Positions 47,749-54,813 of a stretch of 64,000 nucleotides of DNA are shown one piece after another. Within the stretch, counting starts at the first letter, position 1. Each line of letters begins with the position of its first letter. The notes under the pieces were generated by a model, which made no database searches, was not told where the DNA came from, and worked only from the letters and a program-made list of their open reading frames with translations. The translations under genes were made by a program, and so were the position numbers. The DNA is from Micromonospora costi (GTDB taxonomy: Bacteria; Actinomycetota; Actinomycetes; Mycobacteriales; Micromonosporaceae). The stretch is taken from positions 186,001 through 250,000 of the forward strand of contig NZ_RBAN01000003.1 in NCBI RefSeq assembly GCF_003626655.1. The letters are read 5' to 3'.

Positions 47749-50013
47749 ATGGCGACCCTGCTCTACCGGCTCGGCCGGGGCTCGTTGCGCCGGCGGCGAC
47801 TCGTCGTCGCGATCTGGCTCGTCGTACTCGTCGCTCTCGGTCTGGCCGCCGCGTTCCTGCGCGGGCCGACGGCGAGCAACTTCACCATGCCCGGCACCGA
47901 ATCCCAGCGGGCGCTCGACCTGCTCGCCCAGCAGTTCCCGGCGGCGAGCGGCGCGACGGGGACGATCGCCGTCAAGGCGCCCGCGGAGGGTCAGCTGGGC
48001 ACCCCGCAGGGCCAGGCCGTGGTCAAGGAGATCGTCCAGGAGGCCGGCCAGGTGCCCGGCGTGATCGGCGCCGTCGACCCGTTCACGGCGGGCGCGGTCT
48101 CGCCGGACGGCCGGTACGCGCTCATCCAGGTGCAGTTCGCCACCGGCTCCGACGAGGTGGACGACACGGAGCGTGCCGCGTACGAGCGGGTCGGCGAGTC
48201 GGCCGAGGCGCAGGGCTGGCAGGTGGCCGCGGGCGGCGAGGTGCTCAACGCCGAGCCGGAGGTCGGCTCCACCGAGGCGATCGGTGTCGTGGTGGCGGCC
48301 GTCGTGCTGGTCATCACGTTCGGCTCGCTGGTGGCGGCCGGTATGACCATGCTCAACGCCCTGATCGGTGTGGCCGTCGGCATGGCCGGCCTGTTCGCGC
48401 TGAGCAGCGTCGTGGAACTCACCAGCACCGCCCCGATCCTCGCCCTCATGCTGGGCCTCGCGGTCGGCATCGACTACTCGCTGTTCATCACCTCCCGGCA
48501 CCGGCAGAACCTGCTCGACGGGCTGCCACCGGACGAGGCGGTGGGCCGGGCCGTGGGTACGGCCGGTTCGGCGGTGCTCTTCGCCGGCGCCACCGTGGTC
48601 ATCGCGCTCGCCGGGCTGGCCGTGGTCGACATCCCGTTCCTGACGGTGATGGGTCTGGCCGCTGCGGGCACGGTCACCGTGGCCGTGCTGGTCGCCATCA
48701 CCCTCCAGCCGGCGTTGCTGGGCTTCGCGGGCCGCCGGGTGCTCCCGCGCCGGCTGCGCTCGGCCGTCCCGGCCGGCGACGGCGCGGCTCTCGCAGGCAG
48801 CGGCGCGGCTGCGGCCGGCGACAGCGGTACGCGGGCCGGCGCGGACGCTCAGGCCACCCCGGCCGAGGACCGCTCGGGGTTCGGCTTCCGCTGGGCCCGG
48901 CTGGTCACGCGGTTCCGTATCCCGGTCATCGTCGTCGGGCTGCTCGGCCTGGGCCTGCTCGCGCTCCCCACGCCGGACATGCGGCTCGCCCTGCCGGACG
49001 CCGGCACGGCGCCGGTCGGCTCGCCGGCCCGGACGTCGAACGACCTGATCACCGAGGGCTTCGGGCCCGGGTTCACCGGCCGACTGGCCGTCGTCGTGGC
49101 GGGTGACTCACCGCAGGCCACGGCCGCCGCCGTACCCCAGGTGACCGCCCTCATCCAGCGCACCGACAACGTGCTCGCGGTGGCCCCGCCGCAGCTCAGC
49201 CCGGACGGGCGTACCGCTCTGCTCGGTGTGTTGCCGAAGACCGGGCCCACGGACGCCGCCACCGAGACGCTGGTGCACGACATCCGCGACTCCGTCGGCG
49301 GGATCCGCGACGCCGACGTCCTGCTGACCGGTGCGACCGCGATCGGCATCGACGTCTCGGAGAAGCTCGCCGACGCGCTCCCCGTCTACCTCCTGCTGGT
49401 GGTGGGGCTCTCGGTGCTGCTGCTCATGCTGGTGTTCCGCTCGCTGCTGGTGCCCGTCAAGGCGGCGCTGGGCTTCCTGCTCACCGTCGCGGCCACGTTC
49501 GGCATCACGGTCGCGGTGTTCCAGCAGGGCCACCTCGCCGACCTCGTCGGCCTGGAGACTCCCGGCCCGCTGATCAGCTTCCTGCCGATCCTGCTCATCG
49601 GCATCCTGTTCGGGCTGGCCATGGACTACGAGGTCTTCCTGGTCTCCCGGATGCGCGAGGACTTCGTGCACGGTGACACGGCGCGGCAGGCGACGATCAA
49701 CGGCATGGGGCACGGCGCGAGGGTGGTCACCGCGGCCGCGCTGATCATGATCGCGGTCTTCGGCGGCTTCGTGTTCTTCCTCGACGACCCGGTGATCAAG
49801 TCCATCGGTTTCGCCCTTGCCGTGGGCGTGGCCATCGACGCCTTCGTGGTGCGGATGACGATCGTGCCGGCCGTGATGTCCCTGCTCGGCGACCGGGCCT
49901 GGTGGCTGCCAAGGTGGCTGGCCCGGATCCTGCCGAACGTCGACATCGAGGGCGAGGGCCTGCGGGCGCACCTCGCCGACCGCGACCCCGTCACGGTCGG
50001 CCAGCGCGGCTGA
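47749..50013 (+). CDS. MMPL-family membrane transporter
   Basis: A 754-residue RND-superfamily exporter of the MmpL type: two repeats of one helix, an extracytoplasmic loop and five helices. The proton-relay Asp-Tyr pairs are seen as LAVGIDYSLF and FGLAMDYEVFL. A low-complexity cytoplasmic linker (about 335-380) joins the halves. MmpL proteins export lipids, siderophores or drugs. Under TetR control with inducible operators, a drug- or lipid-efflux role is likely. AAGGA lies 6 nt before ATG 47749. Confidence 0.92.
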   Translation: MATLLYRLGRGSLRRRRLVVAIWLVVLVALGLAAAFLRGPTASNFTMPGTESQRALDLLAQQFPAASGATGTIAVKAPAEGQLGTPQGQAVVKEIVQEAGQVPGVIGAVDPFTAGAVSPDGRYALIQVQFATGSDEVDDTERAAYERVGESAEAQGWQVAAGGEVLNAEPEVGSTEAIGVVVAAVVLVITFGSLVAAGMTMLNALIGVAVGMAGLFALSSVVELTSTAPILALMLGLAVGIDYSLFITSRHRQNLLDGLPPDEAVGRAVGTAGSAVLFAGATVVIALAGLAVVDIPFLTVMGLAAAGTVTVAVLVAITLQPALLGFAGRRVLPRRLRSAVPAGDGAALAGSGAAAAGDSGTRAGADAQATPAEDRSGFGFRWARLVTRFRIPVIVVGLLGLGLLALPTPDMRLALPDAGTAPVGSPARTSNDLITEGFGPGFTGRLAVVVAGDSPQATAAAVPQVTALIQRTDNVLAVAPPQLSPDGRTALLGVLPKTGPTDAATETLVHDIRDSVGGIRDADVLLTGATAIGIDVSEKLADALPVYLLLVVGLSVLLLMLVFRSLLVPVKAALGFLLTVAATFGITVAVFQQGHLADLVGLETPGPLISFLPILLIGILFGLAMDYEVFLVSRMREDFVHGDTARQATINGMGHGARVVTAAALIMIAVFGGFVFFLDDPVIKSIGFALAVGVAIDAFVVRMTIVPAVMSLLGDRAWWLPRWLARILPNVDIEGEGLRAHLADRDPVTVGQRG

Positions 50014-50032
50014 ACCCCGGTACGCCCGGCGG

Positions 50033-51289
50033 TCACACCCCGGCGGGATAGGTCTCCATCTCGCCCGGGGTGCTGACCGCGGGCAGGGGATGCAGGGCGG
50101 TCGTCTCGTCGCACCAGATGAACGCGTCGTACCGCTCCGCGAGCCGGGTCGGCACGTAGTTGCCCCAGGACTCGAAGCTCGGGTCGTACACCACCCCGAT
50201 CGCCCGGTGGTCGGCGGTGTCGGTGACCCATCCGGGCTGGTCGTCCCCGCCGAAGACCAGCACCGCCCGGTCCGGCATCAGCTCGTGCAGCCGCCGCTCG
50301 ATCGAGCCGGGCCGGGCCGGGGGCACCACCATGGCCTCGGCGGGCGAACCCCAGCGCGGCGCGGCGATCACGGTGCCCTGGTAGCAGCCGAAGCCGACGA
50401 GCGCGACCGCCTCGTCGCCGTGCCGTTCCCGGGCCAGCTGGCCGATGTTGACCATCCCGTCCGCCGTCATGTCGGTGGCCCGCGCGTCGCCGACGTGCGT
50501 GTTGTGCGCCCACACCACGCCCCGGGCGTCCGGGCCGTAGCGGTCGAGCAGCCGGTCCAACGTGTCCTGCATGTGGATGTCGCGGATGTTCCACGACTCG
50601 GGGCCGCCACCGACCATCGCCCGGTAGTACCGCTCCGCCCCGGCCACCACCTCGGCGTTCTGCCAGGCCGAGAAGCTGTCCGCGCCGTCGGCGAGGGCGT
50701 GTTCCCGTGTACGGGCCAGGAGCCGGACGACCTCCTCCTCGCAGCGGGCGGAGACGAACCGGCTCGCGATCCCGTACTCCTCCTCACGCTTCCCGTACGG
50801 CTCGAAGCACCGGTACGCGTCCTGGGCGGCCTCCAGCGACGTCGGGTCCTCCTCGCCCAGGTAGTCGAAGATCGCCTGCATCGACTCCCAGAGGCTGTAG
50901 ACGTCCAGCCCGTGGAAGCCGGCCCGCTCCCCCGCCCGGCGCTCCGCGTTCCAGGCCCGCAGCCAGCGGCTGAAGCGCGCCACCTCGGCGTTCGACCACA
51001 TCCAGGTCGGCCATCGTTCGAAGCGTTCCAGTGCGGCCAGTGGCTCCACCGCACCGCCCGGCGCCGCGGTGACCGAGCGGTGCACCCGGTCGCAGTCCGG
51101 CCAGTCGCCCTCGACGGCGACGAACGAGAAGCCGCACTCGGCGATGAGCCGCCGGGTGAGCTGCTCGCGGAGCCGGTAGTAGTCGTAGGTGCCGTGGGTG
51201 GACTCGCCGATCATCACCACCCGGGCGTCCCGGACGCGCTCCAGCAGGGGGTCGAAGTCGCTCGGCGCGCCGAGCCGCTGAACCAGCAT
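50033..51289 (-). CDS. Erythromycin esterase family protein
   Basis: A 418-residue protein of the EreA/EreB family. The active-site region VVMIGESTHGTYDYYRLRE (near residue 25) holds the conserved Glu and His; AVEGDWPD and WAHNTHVGDARATDM provide further conserved acids and histidines. Members hydrolyse the macrolactone of erythromycin or act in other, unknown hydrolyses. Start ATG 51289 (MLVQRLGAPSDF), with TAGCCG ending 5 nt upstream and no Shine-Dalgarno. It is divergent from the DUF2795 gene and 0.4 kb from an Erm-like methylase. Macrolide specificity is not proven. Confidence 0.85.
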   Translation of the reverse strand: MLVQRLGAPSDFDPLLERVRDARVVMIGESTHGTYDYYRLREQLTRRLIAECGFSFVAVEGDWPDCDRVHRSVTAAPGGAVEPLAALERFERWPTWMWSNAEVARFSRWLRAWNAERRAGERAGFHGLDVYSLWESMQAIFDYLGEEDPTSLEAAQDAYRCFEPYGKREEEYGIASRFVSARCEEEVVRLLARTREHALADGADSFSAWQNAEVVAGAERYYRAMVGGGPESWNIRDIHMQDTLDRLLDRYGPDARGVVWAHNTHVGDARATDMTADGMVNIGQLARERHGDEAVALVGFGCYQGTVIAAPRWGSPAEAMVVPPARPGSIERRLHELMPDRAVLVFGGDDQPGWVTDTADHRAIGVVYDPSFESWGNYVPTRLAERYDAFIWCDETTALHPLPAVSTPGEMETYPAGV

Positions 51290-51293
51290 GCCA

Positions 51294-51390
51294 GCGGCTA
51301 CCCGGCGGGTCGGCGGGCAAACCGTCGGCGTGGCGGGGCGCGACACGCCGACGGGCGGGCCGTGTGCCCGCGTGCTGAGCGGGTAGCCGC
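51294..51390. promoter_or_regulatory. Mirror-symmetric divergent promoter with nested inverted repeats
   Basis: Outer arms GCGGCTACCCG (51294-51304) and CGGGTAGCCGC (51380-51390) pair perfectly. An inner 11-bp pair, 51322-51332 with 51344-51354, sits between them. Each outer arm contains a TAGCCG box placed 5-6 nt before the start codon of its gene (51289 and 51396), so both genes may be leaderless and share one set of signals. Confidence 0.5.
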
Positions 51391-51395
51391 CGGGC

Positions 51396-51587
51396 ATGAC
51401 CGTCACCGGGGTGCAGTGGCAGGAGTTCCTGGCCGGGCTCGACTACCCGGTCTCCCGAGAGGACCTGGTCCGCTGGGGGCAGGAGAACGGGGCCAGCACG
51501 GAGATGTTGCAGATGTTGCGGGCGTTGCCCGCGGAACAGTTCGACTCGCCCGCCGAGCTGCACGAGGCGCTCGGCACGTTGGCCTGA
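51396..51587 (+). CDS. DUF2795 small protein
   Basis: A 63-residue protein matching DUF2795: two helical repeats, WQEFLAGLDYPVSREDLVRWGQENG and LQMLRALPAEQFDSPAELHEAL, each with a hydrophobic-Pro turn pattern. Function unknown; the family is frequent in actinobacteria near stress or regulatory genes. ATG 51396 is preceded by TAGCCG 6 nt upstream and no Shine-Dalgarno. Divergent from the esterase-like gene. Confidence 0.8.
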   Translation: MTVTGVQWQEFLAGLDYPVSREDLVRWGQENGASTEMLQMLRALPAEQFDSPAELHEALGTLA

Positions 51588-51610
51588 CACCGGTCGGCGT
51601 GCCCCGGCCG

Positions 51611-51632
51611 CCGGGATCCGGCCGGATCCGGG
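51611..51632. terminator. Bidirectional terminator (GGATCC palindrome)
   Basis: GGATCCGGCCGGATCC (51614-51629) is a perfect palindrome, extended with one mismatch to 51611-51632. It lies between the convergent stops of DUF2795 (51587) and the Erm-like gene (51669). Confidence 0.5.
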
Positions 51633-51668
51633 CCGGCGGACCATGATCCGGCCGGCCCGGGGACCTGT

Positions 51669-52466
51669 TCAGCGCGCGTGCAGCAGCCGGAACAGGACCA
51701 GCCACTGCTCCGGCCAGACGTGCCCCACCGGGGTGGCCGGATCGAGCCGCGTCGCGCGCAGCGCCGCGGCCAGCCGGGCCGGCGGGTGGTGCCGTCGCAG
51801 CGAGGCCGCGAGCGAGCCGCCGACACCGCCGAAGCCCAGCTCCACCATCCGGTGGTACGCGGGCAGCGCGGCCGGGGACAGCAACGGTTCCGGCCGCCGG
51901 TCGATCCGCAGGACGCCCGCGTCCACCCGGGGCACCGGGCGGAACGCCGTCCGGGGCACCCGTCCGGCGAGCCGCCAGGAGAACTCCGGCCAGGTCAGGA
52001 CGGTCAGTCGTGACCAGCGTCCGTAGTCACCGCTGCGCCGGCGGGCGTACTCCAGCTGGGTGAGCAGCGTGGCTGAGCGCAGCCGCGGGGCGGCCAGGCA
52101 CCAGCGGACCACCGCGGAGGTCAACGACCAGGGGATGTTGCCGACCACCGCGAACGGTTCCGCGGGCGGTACGGCGGTGAGGAAGTCGGCCTGCCGGAGC
52201 CGGACGTTGGGCAGCCCGGCGCAGACCGCGGCCAGCTCGGCGGCGGCCGCCGGGTCGACCTCGTACGCCAGCAGCCGCCCGCAGCGGGCGGCGAGCGGCC
52301 GGGTCAGCTGGCCGCGCCCGGCGCCGACCTCCAGCAGGAGGCCGTGCTGGTCGGGGCGGGCCGACCGGACCACGAGGGCTGTCGCGGCCGGGTCGGTGAG
52401 GAAGTTCTGGGAGAGTACGCGACGGGACCGGTCGCGTTCGGTTGCTCGGGTACGGCGGGGCGCCAC
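51669..52466 (-). CDS. Erm-like 23S rRNA adenine N6-methyltransferase
   Basis: A 265-residue methyltransferase of the Erm/KsgA family. Motifs: SQNFLTDP (19-26), SAM-binding LLEVGAGRGQLT (44-55), YEVDP and the catalytic NIPW at 110-113. KsgA usually has NLPY and sits with metG or ispE; here NIPW, the arginine-rich N terminus and the resistance-gene setting favour an Erm enzyme that methylates A2058 and gives macrolide resistance. Start GTG 52466 has AGGA 9 nt upstream. The 240-nt leader holds a 39-codon ORF and three hairpins, which suggests ribosome-mediated induction. Confidence 0.85.
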   Translation of the reverse strand: MAPRRTRATERDRSRRVLSQNFLTDPAATALVVRSARPDQHGLLLEVGAGRGQLTRPLAARCGRLLAYEVDPAAAAELAAVCAGLPNVRLRQADFLTAVPPAEPFAVVGNIPWSLTSAVVRWCLAAPRLRSATLLTQLEYARRRSGDYGRWSRLTVLTWPEFSWRLAGRVPRTAFRPVPRVDAGVLRIDRRPEPLLSPAALPAYHRMVELGFGGVGGSLAASLRRHHPPARLAAALRATRLDPATPVGHVWPEQWLVLFRLLHAR

Positions 52467-52483
52467 GTGTCGTCGTCCTGTCT

Positions 52484-52553
52484 GTCGCCTCGCGGCGACG
52501 GGGCGGACAGGCAGCCCGAAGCGGGGCCTGTCCGAGTGGATCGGGACTCGGAC
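52484..52553 (-). promoter_or_regulatory. Erm leader: mutually exclusive hairpins
   Basis: In transcription order. Hairpin 1 is 52530-52553 (GTCCGAGT/ACTCGGAC, 8 bp). Hairpin 2 is 52505-52533 (GGACAGGC/GCCTGTCC with an inner CCCG/CGGG). Hairpin 3 is 52484-52499 (GTCGCC/GGCGAC). Hairpins 1 and 2 share the four bases 52530-52533, so only one can form fully. Hairpin 3 ends 4 nt before the Shine-Dalgarno. A ribosome stalled on the upstream leader ORF could change which forms, as in Erm attenuators. Confidence 0.6.
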
Positions 52554-52586
52554 GGCCCTGGAGATGGCGCGGGTGTGCGCCTGCGG

Positions 52587-52706
52587 TCAGTCGCGGGTCG
52601 CGTCCCGGCCGGCCAGGGCCGGACGCCGGACTCGCGGGCGGGACGCCAACAGGGGGCCCCGGGCGGCCGGCGTGCCGACCACCTGGATCAGGGCGTGCGT
52701 GAACAT
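52587..52706 (-). CDS. Erm leader peptide (39 aa), probably leaderless
   Basis: ATG 52706 to TGA 52587 encodes a 39-residue peptide starting MFTHALIQVVGTPAARG and ending in RDATRD, with eight arginines. It resembles Erm leader peptides in its short length, hydrophobic start and basic second half, but no known stall motif is certain (GTPAARGPLL is the likeliest region). TAGCCT (52713-52718, minus strand) ends 6 nt before the ATG, which would place the transcription start on the ATG. It is followed 33 nt later by the exclusive hairpins before the methylase. Confidence 0.55.
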   Translation of the reverse strand: MFTHALIQVVGTPAARGPLLASRPRVRRPALAGRDATRD

Positions 52707-52712
52707 GCCGGC

Positions 52713-52718
52713 AGGCTA
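52713..52718 (-). promoter_or_regulatory. Erm leader -10 box TAGCCT
   Basis: TAGCCT, 6 nt before the leader ATG. An AT-rich GAAAAC run (plus strand 52745-52750) sits just upstream of the expected -35 (TGGTGG at 52736-52741). This layout is like WhiB7-dependent promoters of actinobacterial resistance genes, an inference only. Confidence 0.45.
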
Positions 52719-52776
52719 ACGGCCCGGCGAGTGCCCCACCACCCGTTTTCCCCCACCACCCACCCGGTCAGACACG

Positions 52777-52837
52777 GTTGATCATGAAGTTATTGCCGCG
52801 ACACGCCGGGGCACAGGGCAATAACTTCATGATCAAC
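52777..52837 (-). terminator. GATCATG-bounded palindrome after the Gfo/Idh gene
   Basis: A perfect 21-bp stem, 52777-52797 with 52817-52837 (outer end GTTGATCATGAAGTTATTG), 26 nt after the oxidoreductase stop. It insulates the Erm promoter. Its loop shares CGACACGCCG with the palindrome at 28778-28840. Confidence 0.75.
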
Positions 52838-52863
52838 GGGGTCGAGGTCGGGGGTACCCCGGG

Positions 52864-53766
52864 TCAGGGCACGGGGACGGTGCGGGACTCGGCGCGGGCG
52901 GTCTCGGCGGCCGACAGGACGGCCACCACCTCGCGGCCGAAGCGGACGTCGCAGCGGTGGTCGCGGGTGCCCGCCTCGACCTCTTCGAGCAGCTGGTCGA
53001 TCGCCACCGTGAAGGCCGTCGCCGGGCCGTTCTGCGCGGCCGGCACGGACTCGATGCCGTTCTCGCCGTAGAAGACGAACTCGCGGGTCATCGCCTCGGT
53101 CGGCGCGTCCAAGGTCAGCGAGGCGCTGCTCGTGGCGCCCCCGTCGTGGGTGAGCAGCAGGTGCACGATGCCGCTCGGGCCGTCCACCGCGGTCACCGTC
53201 TCCACCCGGCCCATCACCGGCAGGATGATCGAGAGGGCGTGCGGACCGATGTCCCAGAGCGCGCCGTGCTCCTTGCGCCACTGCGACCCGCCGTACGGGC
53301 TGCCGGGCTGGAAGATCGACGCGAACATGGTCGCCCGGGCGTGCTGCCAGCCGCCGGCCGCGGCGGTGGCCGCGAGGAAGGCCGTCACGTTCGGCTGGTA
53401 CCGCTGGGTGAAGAAGACCACCGAGGCGACCCCGGCGCTCTGGGCGGCGTCGACCACCCGGTCGGCGTCGGCGAGGGTGAGCGACAGCGGCTTGTCCAGG
53501 AGCAGGTGCCGGCCGGCGGTGGCCGCCCGGACCGCGATGTCCGCCTGGATGTCGGGCGGCAGCGCGACCGCGACCGCGTCGCACGCCTCGATGAGGGCGT
53601 CGACGTCGTCGAAGGCCGGTACGCCGTACCGGTCGGCGAGGGCGGCGGCGCGCTCCGGGTTCCGCCCCCACACGCCGGCCAACTCGGCGCGCGGGTGCGC
53701 GTCGAGCGCCGCACCGTGCGTCTCCGTCGCCCAGTGACCGGTGCCGAACAAGCCGAACCGCAGCAC
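52864..53766 (-). CDS. Gfo/Idh/MocA-family oxidoreductase
   Basis: A 300-residue NAD(P)-dependent oxidoreductase. The N-terminal Rossmann fold starts LRFGLFGTGHWAT; the family catalytic motif appears as LLLDKPLSLT (DKP in place of EKP). The C-terminal domain is of the GFO_IDH_MocA_C type with GALWDIGPHALSII. It acts on a sugar, inositol or related polyol of unknown identity. Start GTG 53766 with GGGAG about 8 nt upstream; the frame extends to 53817 without similarity. A single-gene unit ended by the palindrome at 52777-52837. Confidence 0.9.
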   Translation of the reverse strand: MLRFGLFGTGHWATETHGAALDAHPRAELAGVWGRNPERAAALADRYGVPAFDDVDALIEACDAVAVALPPDIQADIAVRAATAGRHLLLDKPLSLTLADADRVVDAAQSAGVASVVFFTQRYQPNVTAFLAATAAAGGWQHARATMFASIFQPGSPYGGSQWRKEHGALWDIGPHALSIILPVMGRVETVTAVDGPSGIVHLLLTHDGGATSSASLTLDAPTEAMTREFVFYGENGIESVPAAQNGPATAFTVAIDQLLEEVEAGTRDHRCDVRFGREVVAVLSAAETARAESRTVPVP

Positions 53767-53881
53767 GAGGAACTCCCGTCGTCGTCCGCCGCGGGGACGC
53801 CGCGGCACGTGATCCACGCTAGTCCTCCGGCCCCTGTCGATGCAGGCGAGGGGCGTCCGGGGGCGGGGTGAAGGGGCGGTT

Positions 53882-53896
53882 ACTACAACGGTTAGT
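53882..53896. promoter_or_regulatory. Near-perfect dyad upstream of the membrane pair
   Basis: ACTACA-ACG-GTTAGT is a dyad with one mismatch in an AT-rich island 32 bp before the membrane protein start. It looks like a small repressor site overlapping the promoter. No regulator gene is adjacent. Confidence 0.3.
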
Positions 53897-53927
53897 AGGC
53901 TGTGCCGGTGACCGAGCCAAGGACCGG

Positions 53928-54332
53928 GTGGCCCCGATGACCGGCGCCGCCGCGGCGGGATCGCCGGTGGACGGCGTCCTCGCCACCGCGTCGATCGTGC
54001 TGTCGCTCGTACTCGCGTTGTGGAGCCTCGTGGCGGCGGTGCGCAGCCGGCCCCCGGACCGCTGGCAGCTGATCGGTCTGGTCGTGCTGGAGCTGGCGCT
54101 GCTCGCGTTGGCCGTGGTGGCGCTGGTGGCCATCGGCGGCGGCGAGCGGCCGGGCGAACCGGGCGCCTTCTTCGGGTATCTCGTGACGCTGGTCTGCCTG
54201 CCGCCGCTGGCCGCGGTGCTGGCCCGGATGGAACCGACCCGGTGGGGCTCGGCGATCGTCTGCGTGGTGTGCCTCGTCACCCCGGTCGTGGTGGTGCGGC
54301 TCCAGCAGACCTGGGAGGTGCTGGGTGGTTGA
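53928..54332 (+). CDS. Small integral membrane protein
   Basis: About 134 residues with four predicted helices (about 12-35, 42-65, 78-97 and 107-125). No known family is recognised. Start uncertain: GTG 53928 is 4 nt after AAGGA; ATG 53937 in the same frame is the alternative. The last 8 bp overlap the start of the next membrane protein gene, so the two are coupled and may form a complex. Confidence 0.6.
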   Translation: MAPMTGAAAAGSPVDGVLATASIVLSLVLALWSLVAAVRSRPPDRWQLIGLVVLELALLALAVVALVAIGGGERPGEPGAFFGYLVTLVCLPPLAAVLARMEPTRWGSAIVCVVCLVTPVVVVRLQQTWEVLGG

Positions 54333-54741
54333 GACGGCGGCGCCGCGGCGCACGACCAACCGGGGGCCGGGACGGCTGTTGATCGCCGTCTACATCCTCT
54401 TCGCGATCGCCGCCAGCTCGCGGGCCGGTCTCCAGATCGCTACGAAGTTCGACGAGGCGCCGGTGGCGTACGCGCTCTCGGCGGTGGCCGCGCTCATCTA
54501 CATCGTGGCGGCGGTCGGTCTGGCCCGGGCCGGGCACGCCGGGCGGCGGCTGGCCCTGGCCTGCTGCTCGATCGAGCTGGTCGGCGTGATCGCGGTCGGC
54601 GCGCTCAGCCTGGCCGACCGGGAACTCTTCCCCGACGAGACGGTCTGGTCGCAGTTCGGCAGCGGGTACGGCTACGTCCCGCTGGTCCTCCCGCTGCTCG
54701 GCCTCTTCTGGCTGTGGCGGACCCGCGACACGTCCCGCTGA
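54325..54741 (+). CDS. Small integral membrane protein
   Basis: A 138-residue protein with four predicted helices (about 16-34, 46-66, 76-97 and 115-132) after a basic N-terminal stretch (TAAPRRTTNRGPGR). No family is recognised. Start GTG 54325 lies inside the end of the upstream gene. A conserved-looking acidic loop, DRELFPDETVW, precedes the last helix. The pair is convergent with the fabG-like gene and ends at a hairpin. Confidence 0.65.
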   Translation: MVETAAPRRTTNRGPGRLLIAVYILFAIAASSRAGLQIATKFDEAPVAYALSAVAALIYIVAAVGLARAGHAGRRLALACCSIELVGVIAVGALSLADRELFPDETVWSQFGSGYGYVPLVLPLLGLFWLWRTRDTSR

Positions 54742-54767
54742 CCGCACCACGCCCTCCGGACGGCGAC

Positions 54768-54793
54768 GGCCGCCCTTCACCGGAAGGGTGGCC
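54768..54793. terminator. Bidirectional terminator hairpin
   Basis: GGCCGCCCTTC (54768-54778) with GAAGGGTGGCC (54783-54793), 11 bp with one mismatch and a 4-nt loop, between convergent stops at 54741 and 54814. Confidence 0.65.
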
Positions 54794-54813
54794 GCCGCGC
54801 GTCGGGGACCGGC

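Noticed and set aside
51669..52466. KsgA (16S rRNA dimethyltransferase) as the identity of the methylase
   Set aside because: The NIPW catalytic motif, the short arginine-rich protein, the attenuator-like leader and the absence of metG/ispE neighbours favour an Erm-type enzyme, though KsgA is not fully excluded.
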